Source: Schistosoma haematobium
Taxonomy: Eukaryota > Platyhelminthes > Trematoda > Strigeidida > Schistosomatidae
DNA length: 64,000 nt
Direction of reading: 5' to 3'
Assembly: GCF_000699445.3 (NCBI RefSeq)
Contig: NC_067195.1
Span: 58,496,591 to 58,560,590 of the forward strand
Below the pieces are notes generated by a model. That model was not told the origin of the DNA. It ran no database searches and saw only the letters and a list, made by a program, of their open reading frames with translations. Positions 33,400-44,799 of the stretch are shown in pieces (the first letter of the stretch is position 1; each line of letters begins with the position of its first letter). The translations under genes and the position numbers were made by a program.

Positions 33400-33958
33400 C
33401 TAATTATTTCAATGGTTAAGATCATGTGTCAATTGAAGCTAGACCACCATGGAAAACCCAGAAGCACGGGACAGCCGTTTCGTCCTGTCGTGGGACTCCT
33501 TAGTAGTGCACATCCACGACCTAGCCCCCGCGAGACTCGAACACAGGACATACTGATCTCGCGCGCGAGCATTTAACCACTAGAACACTGAGCTGGCCGG
33601 CATCTGACGGTGTTAATGTCTAACTTCAACTAATCCACGAAATTGAACGACACATCCACCATTGTCTTCAGTGAGTTACTATCTCACAACAGACTTGGTT
33701 TAACTCCACTGGACACTACCTCTCACTAGAACTCCAAGATACACCTCTTGAAGCAAGTTACTAGTGAGCATATGTTGATTAATATCAGATAAGTTTTGTG
33801 GCAAGGCCGTAGATGCGCACTGCTGAGGAGTCCCATTCTAGGACGAAACGGCTGTCTTCTTCTTCCAGGTTTTCCATGGTGGTCTAGCTTCAACTGACTC
33901 ATGATCTTAACCATTGAAATTATTATAATATCCACAAAACCCATCTGATATTAATTAA
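33400..33958. repeat. Inverted hammerhead composite (family B), copy 2
   Basis: The minus-oriented SINE at 33400-33770 is nearly identical to 30815-31140 over the tRNA-like and middle parts. A plus-oriented half follows at 33785-33958 with CTGAGGAGTCCC, TAGGACGAAACGG and the terminus ATATCCACAAAACCC. The junction CATATGTTGATTAATATCAG is shared with copy 1. Flanks share TAATTATT. Confidence 0.82.
33815..33870 (+). ncRNA. Hammerhead motif, canonical core, broken stem I
   Basis: GCACTG, CTGAGGA, GTCC/GGAC, GAAA, CGGCTGTC are all present. The returning stem I strand, normally CAGTGC, is TTCTTC, so folding of helix I is lost. Confidence 0.5.
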
Positions 33959-33999
33959 TTATTGTTTATCGATGTATGCTTCGAATTAGTAGATATGAT

Positions 34000-35160
34000 T
34001 TTAAAGAAATTATTGATAACAATTTGATTAAAATAATATTTCACTTGATTCCCTTAGTAACTATCATTCAATATGAGTACATAAAAAGGAATTCTAATTC
34101 ATTAGTTGAGTTGTAATAATCTAGTTGATACAAATTTCTTGGATATTATATATACTGAAAGCAATAGATTCTATTATTTATTGTCAAGTCATAATCTATT
34201 ATTTCATTACAATGGGTATTATCATAGATTAAAATTAATGATAACTGGTTAGAATGTATCAAATATATGTTGATTGACAGATCATTCATAATGATCCATG
34301 ACTAAGTGATAATTACTTCCCCATGATATTAGTGAACAAACAAGGCATTATAATCTGTGACTAATATTAATGCTTATTTCTAAATAAGGTTATGAAAAGT
34401 AAGAAAGTTTTGAAATAACTATTTTCAATATGGTTACCATATTGTTTTACGAAAATTTATTGACAATATGTATTGCTTAATATAACTAATCGAGATAGGA
34501 ATTCTAACGTTCAGAAATGAACTTTAAAAAAGTCAGATTATTACATACTTTTACATATCTATCACGTTAACTGCTTCTGAGAAGTAAGCTACATTGACTA
34601 TGGAGTTCCATACTAGGACGAAAAAGGTATTCAATCTCCCCTAGTTTCTTACGACTACCTAATTAATGTCAGATTGTAGTACTAAACTACACTTTATCTT
34701 CGTTTTAGTGAAAATGAGGATTTTTAAACGATTATGGAAGAGATAATATTAATTAGAGTGAAACAAAGTAAAAAACGTCAGGGTCTATTATGTCGATTTT
34801 GCTTTTAAAATTGTTGAGATTAAACAGGCAGGAGTTGCTAAGCTCCTTCACCCGTACTTTAACTCTTTCAAAAATGATGAAAATTGTTTAACACTATGTA
34901 GCATAAATAATAACACCGGTATAACAGTTACATCCTTGTTTAATGCTACCTAGATCACTGTTTTATACACTTTAATCTGTGAATATTTAATAAAGATCAG
35001 AGAAGATAAAAAGCTATGCATTTATATGTTTCTTAATAGCATCAAACTAAAAATAGATATATTATTGCAAGAGATTACAGTAGGGAAATATTAAGGGAAT
35101 TGAATTGGGATAAACTATTCTGACCTAAATGTAAGACAATAAAACTGAATGAGACTTAGT
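34000..35160. other. AT-rich intergenic with one SINE scrap
   Basis: GGAGTTCCATACTAGGACG near 34602 is a family B scrap. Nothing else recognised. Confidence 0.45.
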
Positions 35161-35164
35161 GTAA

Positions 35165-35450
35165 GCAATGATGAATAGTGGCTAGCATTGGAATCCAGTA
35201 CGCGCGTTCCGCTCTATTCGGCACTCGTCATCTAGATGTACCTGCATCTCAGAGTTGATGTTCACTCTGGGACTCGAACCCAGTACTAATCAGCTACTGA
35301 GTCCTGATAGCCACTTACTTGTGCAATGGGGTGAATCTAGGTAATATCGAGGCATACGCACAGTATACACATATGCAAATAAAAGACTGATCAGTTTACT
35401 GTCTTAAACCTCAATGGGAAGATACAAACCAAACAATACCAAGTGAATTT
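35165..35450 (-). repeat. Sm-alpha-type SINE
   Basis: Minus strand: B box GGTTCGAGTCC (perfect consensus) and an A-box-like TGGCTATCAGGACTCAG. Then AGATGACGAGTGCC, AGAGCGGAACGCGCG and TACTGGATTCCAATGC. The hammerhead core is mutated (ATGACGA, GGAA). Confidence 0.82.
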
Positions 35451-35454
35451 AAGT

Positions 35455-37855
35455 GAGACTTACTTTCTGATTTTTTATATAAAAGAGAACATTTTCATGA
35501 ACCTTAAAATAATGAATACTGGATTTATAAAAAAATTTGATTCCAAAATCAAGTATTTTTCACTAGCATACCAAAGTTAAAGATTATGACTGAAAGAAGT
35601 AAATTTACATTTTATGTATTACGTTCGACAATAACTTAAGATTTGATCACTATGATAAATATAATTGAGACATTTTTTCATTACAAAACGTAACCTTCAT
35701 ATATATGACAGTTATTCTCATAGTTAATAAATACTGAAAAGAATATTGAGGAAAATTGTTGACTACTTGATCTATCTACTCAATAATATACGGGAGAGAA
35801 CTTGTCTCTATCTAGGTTTAGGCCTTCATACAACAGGCTATCGGTTGACAAGCGAGCGAGCGAGAGAAGATGAGTTAAATGGAATCCTACTCGATTTATT
35901 CGTGATTCCTGAATCAGATTAGAGTAAAGAGATACATAAACGAATAGATGACTAACACGCCCACAACGCACGAACAATTAAAAAATACAATAACGTCCAA
36001 ACTAGACATTTGAGTAGAAAAATAGAGTACAAAATGTTATGTATAAATTACGATAGCTTTGGAATAGAAAGAGCTATGACCCTGAATCATGCATCAACGA
36101 AAGCTTATGGTTCATAGAGTGACCTGGAGATCAAATCAAATGTTAGTCTTTTACAAACTATGAGTTAAGTGAAATTATGTCCCTGAAAATAGTTCACGTT
36201 GTTTATCATGGCTTCTTTATTTCTCTGTTCACACCAGAAATTTTTCTACCATCTTTTCATATGACCCTATTTTTATTCTTTCAATAAGTCATTCATAAGT
36301 TGAGTATGATGTATATCGCCTCAAGTTGTCACACTTCACATCAGCACAACGAGAGAGTAAACGACCAAGATATATAACAAGAAACGTAAAAAGTATTAGT
36401 ATTGCCATCGCAATGCACCTAATATTCACACTGATTGATATTACAAAGAAGTGAACACAAAAAAAGACACAATATAATAGAGAAGTAAATCGTATGGAAT
36501 AATATGAAGTGTTATAGTGTAAAAGAAGATAGAGAGTAAATACAACTATGCAACTACGACTGATTTTGAGCCAAGCCATCTTTCGAAAACAGTTATTGGT
36601 CAGGATTATCTCTTTGACACCAACCAGCTAGTCATCACATCTTAACATGACAGACCAACAGCAGGTAAATATGAGTAACGCAGGTGAAAGTTACTTCTTA
36701 TTTTTGCAGGCTTGAATCGGTTGTTTTAAATGTTTCATTTATTTAATTATTTATTGTTTTGAAAGTGGAAAAAGTAATAATGTTGGTGAGAATTTCAAAC
36801 TACCAGTATTAAATGCCTTGAAATACATTGGGAACTTCAAAGCTAATTTTAGGTCAATTGAATTTTTTTATAAACGTTGTATTGGTAATACAGAGTAATG
36901 TGTGATTTTTGTTTTCATAATACAATAGTAACTGTTCACTTGCAAAGAATTTATCTAAAAACCACAGTTTAATGCAGTAGACTCTGAGCTAGTGTAATCA
37001 GTACTTAGCTGTTTGTTTATGTACTTAGTTAAAAGAGGGTTAAATATTTGCCTCAGTTGGCTAAATTGAAATAAGAGGTGGGACATATGACCATGCAACT
37101 AGGTGACAAGAAGCCAAGGATTTAAACTTTTGGGTTATTTCGTTTCCGAATGGCTAAGAATGCTAATATTCTACTAAAATCCTGTTAGGTGGATAAGTTG
37201 AGTTAAAGCTCCAATTCAGTGGATGTTAATTATGAATTTTAAAGTATAGAACTAAGAATATTAAACAGTTCAACAAACTTACACTTGACATAGGTTGTTT
37301 GGTGACAGCTTCTTCTCCCATTATTTCGGTTATGTACTAATAGCTAATGAAGAAATCAAATAGCATATGTCATACAATAATATTAAAACATACAACCACA
37401 CACACGTAGTTCGCTGTTCAATGTAATTCAGTTGAGTAAATACAATATGGTTATATAAGCTTTATTTGTACTCATTATCAAACATTTTATAATATATATA
37501 AAAAAAAGATTGGCCACGTTTAACTGACCTAGGATTGGTTGAATCGAAAAAATCGGAATTCCATATCAATATATATATAAATATCAATTTCAAAAAAGGG
37601 AATGAATAAAATGTAATAATATCCAAGACACTAACAAGTATGTGTTGTTTTTTTAATTTAAAGATTATCTTATCATGTGAACAAAATAAATAGGGAATAA
37701 CTTGGCAAACAAAATTGAACAATATTTCTGGTTAAGAGTAATGAAAGCCAATAATTATTACATGATTAGAAAGTTTAATATGTACGTTTAATTGGAATTT
37801 ATAATGTATTTATCGCTGATTTAATAATAATAGAAGACTGAATAAATAAAGTTCT
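35455..37855. other. Gene-poor AT-rich stretch
   Basis: The denser block at 35780-35960, with a GAGCGAGCGAGAGA run, may be a repeat. The open frames here are low-complexity AT artefacts. Confidence 0.35.
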
Positions 37856-37859
37856 CGAC

Positions 37860-38760
37860 TTCAGACCTTGTGTTTGCGAAGAAGATATGGACCTCAATGA
37901 AAATTTCAATCGATTCAATAATTATCGCTCAATTCAATTTAGATTAGAAGCAGAGGCAAACGAGGAGTTTCATTTTCTTGATAACTTTTTGAAATGAAGG
38001 TCGGATAGCTATTTACATCGATGCATAAAATACCGACTTGGAGTGATCAGTATGCAAATTTCTATAGCTGAGTATCATTGCATAGAGAGATAAACTTAAT
38101 GCACTATTTATCCTCGAGAACTAGGCGAATATGTTCTCATTAAACAGTAGACAACGAACTACTTTAACTTCGACAGATACTCATTAGAAATTGTTGTCCA
38201 CCTAGATCTGTAGACAGGAAATTGACACGAAGACAAAATCCTGGAAAAGCACCGACAGTTTGAAAGGAAACTTTTTATGGATAACGAATTGAAGGGAGAT
38301 ACGGCTCCCGAACTCTTGAATAAACGGATTTCAAAATCCCTGAATAAAACTTTCTATGCAGCTAAGCTTCGTACTGTCTTCTCAAGCCAGACTACAAACT
38401 TCCGCTTTGAGTTTCATCCATGTGGATCTATAAATTTATTTGCTCCTGTGGGGTAGGTTACATTGGTTGTATAGAGCGACCACTTTTCATACGCATCTCA
38501 GAACCTTACCCGGAGTGGCTTTTAAAGGGAGAATGTAAAACAGTCACCAGTTCAATACAGCAACACCTAATCAACAATGATCAAGTTGCTCCAAAGGAAT
38601 CCTCCTTCAAAGTAATCTACACAATCAAGGGAACCGAATACTTATGCACTGGTGAGATGTTAATGATCAACCAATGCAGAACCAAACTCTGCATGCAAAA
38701 AAGATACGTCCAACCTCTCATTCTTTCTTGTCTCCAATTCCCTTCTGCAGTGTTGTAGTT
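37860..38760 (+). mobile_element. Penelope-like element 3' part, degenerate
   Basis: RT thumb remnants (RLEAEANEEFHFLDNFLK) lie at about 37940-38000 with frame breaks. The GIY-YIG region follows at 38420-38758. It belongs to a different subfamily from the copy at 17121 and is on the opposite strand. Confidence 0.75.
38420..38758 (+). pseudogene. GIY-YIG endonuclease of Penelope-like element
   Basis: WIYKFICSCGVGYIGCIER is the GIY-YIG motif; RISEPYPEWLLKG, TSSIQQHLI and SSFKVIYTIKG follow, then MQKRYVQPL. The upstream ORF is broken, so the element is dead. Confidence 0.75.
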
Positions 38761-38769
38761 TAATTTTGT

Positions 38770-40915
38770 TTTTTTATTGTTCTGTAACCTCAGATCGTAA
38801 TCAGATATTGTTAACCTTTAACAATTTTTATCATTTTAAATAATCAGATAGCGTAGAACATAAATGGAATGTGAAGAACAACATCGAGATACGGGTTTCT
38901 TAAAATTAGTTGAACTGTTTTTCAAGGCATTTCTGGCTAAGAAAGAGATGAAGATATCACGAATGCCTTTCTAACGCATAAACTAGGATTTCTATAGCTT
39001 CTCTAGTATGTCGGGGACAGGATTAAACCCCATTGGGAAACGATGAAGGTATACGATGGACTATTCCACATGGCTTAGTTTTATCTAACACATAACTACC
39101 GTTAATTAGGTGTGCCATGGTAAAGCTACATGCTGTCTAAATTTTACGATGGGAATTTCTAGTATTTAGATTTTACTGACTTATCCAAAGTTCAGGAATA
39201 TATTCATACTACGTCTTTAAAAAATGGTTTTCTCAATACCTAACGTCATTTTAAACTTGGATTCAGAGTTAAAATCTCTAAAACCTGATGAAAGTTTACT
39301 GAGAAGTATACTGTTCATTCGTGCATGAGGGTTTGTACAGTAAATCCATCATTATGGTCACAAACTACCACCTAATATTGTACTCTCTACATCGCATTGA
39401 TAGTGTTTAAAGATTTTCGAAAATACTTTTTAAAGGTAATGAGTTAGATGACTGGTCTTCATTCTTATTTAACGGACCGTGCTAAATATCAAATTGAACA
39501 CTCAACAACTCCCTATATTATTTCTAACTTTCTAAAGAACGATTTGTCCAAAAGTAGGATATAATTGACAAGAACTCCAGTCCGAAGATAAGAACAACAG
39601 TAGGAACCATTCTATCCGAATTGGAACATAAACTCATTGATTTAATAGGGAACTAAAAGAGAGGATCCCAAATACCATAGCAAGTTGGGGGGGGGACAAA
39701 CACTTTTTCCTGTATTTCTATGGTCTTTTTCAAAGAACTCACTTCCTCCATGTGCTGAGGGTGTTTGTAAAAAAGTGAGATGGGAAAAACCGACAATCAG
39801 AGCTTAAACCAGTCTGATTCACGTAGGAGAGTTGAGAAACTTCGCTTCCGAACCAATTTTCCACATGTCTCAAGATATTGAATAAAATACTGAGGCATGA
39901 GATTACTTCAGACATTGATAAACGAGCTAGTGGATTCGAACTGTAGATCCAAAGTTGGTTGAGTGGCCATTCTCCGAAAACCATCAACTTGTATGAGTGG
40001 GTATATATGTAATGTTCCAGTGATATGACGTGATGTGAAGGAAAAAATTACATTCTTCTATTCAGTATGATTTTTATTCAACACTACTTCGTTATTAATT
40101 CAGTATGACGATTACTCTGCGTAATACTTGTTCTGTTTTCCAGTGTGATATTTTATTCGGTATAACAATGTGTGATGTAATTTCAAGATACGATATTCTT
40201 TTATTAAATTAACATGAACTATGCTCAGCATGACATACAGTACGTGATCTGTTATAACTCTGAGTATTTTTTAAGAATTCTAATTAGTAATTAAAATGAG
40301 TGTACAATCAATATATGTGTATTTTCGACAAGGATCGTCATGTCCAGGGATCAATAAATCTTTACGTGTACCAGTTTCAATGTTCTTGATTCGTGTCGTG
40401 CGAGTTGGAGTGATTCAGGTACAATTAACAAACGACACGGAAATAACACACACGACTCATAAAAGTAACGACAATAATGAATGAATGATCTAATTACTAA
40501 ACCCAACTAATAGCACGAATGATAACTTTAACTGTTTTATTATTAAGTGAATTTTATTTTATAACAGATTTTCTACTCTAATCTATTTTTTTCGGGTATT
40601 AAAATTGTGTGATGTTGACGATCAACGGACAATGAATATTTCGCAAGTCGATCCTTACAAAAATTTCATAATATACAAAGGTTATTTATTTAACTGTTCA
40701 ATTCAATTTCTGTGACATATCAGTAATCCCAAGATCCGATAAAAGACAACTTTTAAATACTTTTATTTCACGACCATTTGTGGAAAAAAACATTTACCTA
40801 ATTTCGACAAGGTATCATCTAATTTACCTCAGTATCTATAAGAAACCAATCTTGATTCATTGACAATATAAAGTGTTAATCCAATTAAGATAATTGAAAG
40901 AATTTCTCAACTGAT
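38770..40915. other. Intergenic, nothing classified
   Basis: A G9 run lies near 39687. Open frames at 39739-39987 and 40296-40484 have no recognisable domain and no splice-supported neighbours. Confidence 0.35.
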
Positions 40916-40928
40916 GAGATGGTTAGTT

Positions 40929-41514
40929 CAGTCAGTCAGCTACAACGTAGGACCAGGCACATATATGCATCGGTCCAAGTTGCCATATCTCATTAACACA
41001 ACAAGATGGACACCGGATTCATAAAAGTAGTTAATTCAGAGGTGGTAATATATAAAAGAAAGATTGCAATAAGGATATAGTACAGGAAGAAAGAATTAAT
41101 CCGTAGAAAAAAAGATATGAAGCGATTTTAATCTCTTAGTTTAAGGGAAGACATAGAGTGTATACACCAACACCATCGTGATCGATTCTGAGCCATGTCA
41201 CCAAGAGTCTCCGACCATTGGTTACGATAGTCACGCGGACCCCAACCACGTAGTCTGCATCTACCAACATGGCTCAGAACACAAAGTTAGTGACTTCAAG
41301 CACTGATGCCACGTTTTGGTTTGGTCGCCCCTAACTTTCTTCCAACCATCTCTAACACCGGTTAGCATTGCACGTCGTGGTAATCGGTGTTCAGGCATGC
41401 GTAACACGTGGCCCAACAATCTCGGTCGATGAAGATTCACAACCTCATCAACTGATTTAACATCATTCTCTAACACCCTGCGCCTAACCTCACTATTACT
41501 TACCCGGTGATCCA
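40929..41514 (-). mobile_element. 5'-truncated non-LTR copy, 12-bp TSD
   Basis: Same family as 19807-20768: CAGTCAGTCAGC at the 3' end, then the coding tail NLHRPRLLGHVLRMPEHRLP. The direct repeat AGATGGTTAGTT (40917-40928 and 41515-41526) marks the insertion, typical of target-primed reverse transcription. Confidence 0.88.
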
Positions 41515-41526
41515 AGATGGTTAGTT

Positions 41527-42059
41527 AATTTGTAACGATAGTATATTGATTTACAGTATACTAGAGACTTACATTGAAAGATGTTTCATTCCGTATAACT
41601 TTATTTAAAATGAACACTTAATGTTATTAGAAAGTGCTTAACTGTGAAATAACATCAGCTAAGAAAAAAACAGGACCACACAGATGTTTGTTAAGTCCAT
41701 AAATGTATACAACCAAAGACACGCGGTCGAACTGAGATCTTTTGAGTCTCGTGGAGAGGAAAACATTATTTAGTCATCGAGAAAGTAACTAAGCCAACAA
41801 CGTACTACTAATCGAATTAACTACGATGTGACTTAAATGATTCGAAATAATGTAAAAACGCATGACAAAAATATGAACAGATGGAAACGAAGTGTAGAGA
41901 ACTAGAAGACATACTCTCACAGTTATTGACTAGTGTTTTTTAAATAATAACAATAAAAAATGAATTTAAATACATCAGCATTTACTATTTACATTAACAA
42001 TAACATTATTGACATGAGAGAACATAGACAGAAAAAAGCCAAATGAACATTAAAGACAA

Positions 42060-42104
<45 letters not shown>

Positions 42105-42330
42105 TAGACAGGGAAATCTCAAAATTCTACGGTAAGTATCAAAAGAAAGGAGAACGAACAATACAAAAACATAGTGATTTTTTTTACACGAAAAGAAACA
42201 AAGATGGAATTTTAAACAATAAGATAATTTAACAAAACCGGGTGATCATTTTCCATAGTGACCTGATGATGATATTGGAGGAGAGAAATGCAAAAAACAA
42301 AATGTGATACAATTCCTAAAAAAAATAGCA
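41527..42330. other. 3' flank of TRRAP with AAT microsatellite
   Basis: An (AAT)n run of about 42 bases lies at 42062-42103. TRRAP transcription probably ends here; no clear poly(A) signal was found. Confidence 0.5.
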
Positions 42331-42334
42331 TTGT

Positions 42335-42444
42335 TTACAACCAAGGTAATAAATTTGGATCCATGTGAATTAAATTTGAAGGTTTTGTAGCTTCATCGAT
42401 AAGTTTCCATGATTTTGGTTCAGTTCCCGAATAGTCGGAAGCAA
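42335..42444 (-). CDS. TRRAP: TRRAP terminal exon (FATC tail)
   Basis: Acceptor TTAAATAG, phase 1 in, stop TAA at 42337-42335. It encodes VASDYSGTEPKSWKLIDE followed by the tail HMDPNLLPWL; the last residues match the invariant TRRAP C-terminus (MDPAWHPWL in vertebrates). I found it by reading the minus strand; it is too short to stand out as an open reading frame. No AATAAA was seen in the first 200 bases downstream. Confidence 0.93.
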
Positions 42445-44584
42445 CTATTTAAGTGAATACAATAAATATGTATGTTAGGGCGAACAGAAGCAGTAATTGG
42501 AATAATAATAAAGTGAATCATAAAGTTTTGAGTAAATTAACTCATTCACCAGGTGCTTGCGTATCAGCGGTATGAATGAGGGCTAACGATATTTGTCATT
42601 CACTTAGAGCGAAGTAGGTAAGTTTTGACAACTAAGCAAGCATTTCATGAATCAACAATATTAAAAATACTTTATTTAAACTGTGCAGAGTGATTGAAGT
42701 TAAACTGATACACCAATAGATCACGACTTAGTGGCCTGAACGTTAAGTTTCACTCGCAAAATGTATAAACTAACTAATCACAAGCTTCTACTAGAACTGC
42801 TGCTGTTATTATGCTCTAGCTAACATAGTTTATTTGAACGGGTGTTTTGAGATTGATCTGACTTGTAGGTTGCATTTACCACGGATTGTTCGCAGTTCGA
42901 TGTGCACTGAAATCGTTGTGGAGTTTTACACTACAACAAAACAATTACCCAGTGCTCCTTGGCTTTCAGTGACGAATACAACCTAAAAGTTAAACTAATC
43001 TCCATAAATCTTTTCTAATTATTACAAAAGTTAAAACGAACGACGTAAGTTAGTCTAACTAAAATTAACTAAGTATAAAATATCTACTTTATCGTTATAC
43101 TGCTGAAAACTATTTATTAAAATAAAATATTAATCCTCAGCATTTATAGTCAGGTTTCATATTTCAACAGTTTAAACAATTATCTTATGGATACAAAGAT
43201 CAGATTTACGGTTCATTAAGTTATTTTCCCTTTTTTTAAACATCCACTGTAGAAGCAAATCATGTTACATAATAAAACTGAAAGAACCAAAAAAGGGAAG
43301 AGTAAAACAACTTAGAAAATTTACCTTTTAATTTACCATTCATAGATTCTATTGTACAATTTATCAGTGTAATTAATTGTTCATTAGTCAAATCTGGTAC
43401 AAGAGTTGGTGATGATGAATGGCAATAATTCAATGTTGAACATTCATTCTCATCAGAAAATGATGATGAAGGTTGACAAGTTTCTAATGATGCTGATGAT
43501 GATTGTTGAATCGTTTCATCTTGCTCACTCACAAGTAATTGATAAGCATATATAGAAGATTGTCTGCCTCGATGCCATAGAATATAATCACGACGTAAAA
43601 GTGTTCGATAAAGACTGGTTAAACTATGATCATATGGTGCATTCATCAAAGCTTGTGCAGTTGTAGTGAAACTAGCTGCGAAAGGACCAACTTTTGCTGG
43701 AGCTCCAGGTAAGCAAACAAGACCAGCTAAATGTGGTGTTAAACGAAATGGTACTGGACGATAGTGACTCAACCATTTATCACTAACATCATCAATAGTG
43801 GAAGAATCAGTTGAGATTTTAGAAGACAACTGAATATTTGAAGATTGTTTTTTACCTGAAAATTGAGATGTGAATATTTCATCAACAACATACATTTCTA
43901 TACAAAATAATGTGCATTCGGGAATGCACCATACACTATTACCATTGTGTTTTGCTCATTATCTACAGCTGAAAGCGTGTAATTCAGAAAGAGAACTTAA
44001 GTAATGGAAAAAAGAAACCATTGTGGTGTGTGCTCATTATGTCGAAAGATATATGTAGTACGTAACGCCAACTGGAATGCCTACCAGCAGGAGGTTAAGA
44101 AGGTCAAATAGAAGCAAATGGGGACAGAAAGTAATGGGTATGGAAATGAAGAAACAATAAAGTCTGAGACAACTGATGGACATTTTGCAAATAAAGGATT
44201 AAACGTATGGTTTTTTACATTTTACCAAACAACTGTAATTTCATGTTAAAATATATTTCGTCTTATCCACTTGTGTTCTCGTTCACTGCACCATGAAAAA
44301 TTGTCAACTATGAATTATGATTACAAATGCTACTATAAACAATGAAAGAATAACTATGGCTCAGCATTTTGCAGTTGAAATTACTCGGTATTGTACTATA
44401 CAAATTAAAAAAAATTCCTTTTTCCTAATACAGACTAGATAGACAAACATGACACAAAGATTAGTACAAAAATATTATGCATGAGTAATCGAGACTGCAA
44501 ACAGTGAAAACGTTACGTTGGTTTTACCAATTAATAAGAGCACGTCAGATTTATTATTTAATATACATGAATACACTCCAGAAA

Positions 44585-44625
<41 letters not shown>

Positions 44626-44755
44626 TTTACTTATTAAGTTATACGCCTAAATTATTGAATGACGAGTGATATTTTTTATTTACTTGGATTGAAGTATGGG
44701 GATTCAGTTGTAATAGATAAATCTAAGCCCCCAGAGCAATTAACTAAGTTTCAGC

Positions 44756-44799
<44 letters not shown>

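Noticed and set aside
30752..33958. Repeated units considered as a CRISPR-like array
   Set aside because: Eukaryotic SINE copies with tRNA-like boxes and target-site duplications; spacing and length do not fit an array.
36289..37722. Open frames rich in Phe, Ile, Tyr (36289-36579, 37462-37722)
   Set aside because: AT-driven chance frames without splice context or domain.
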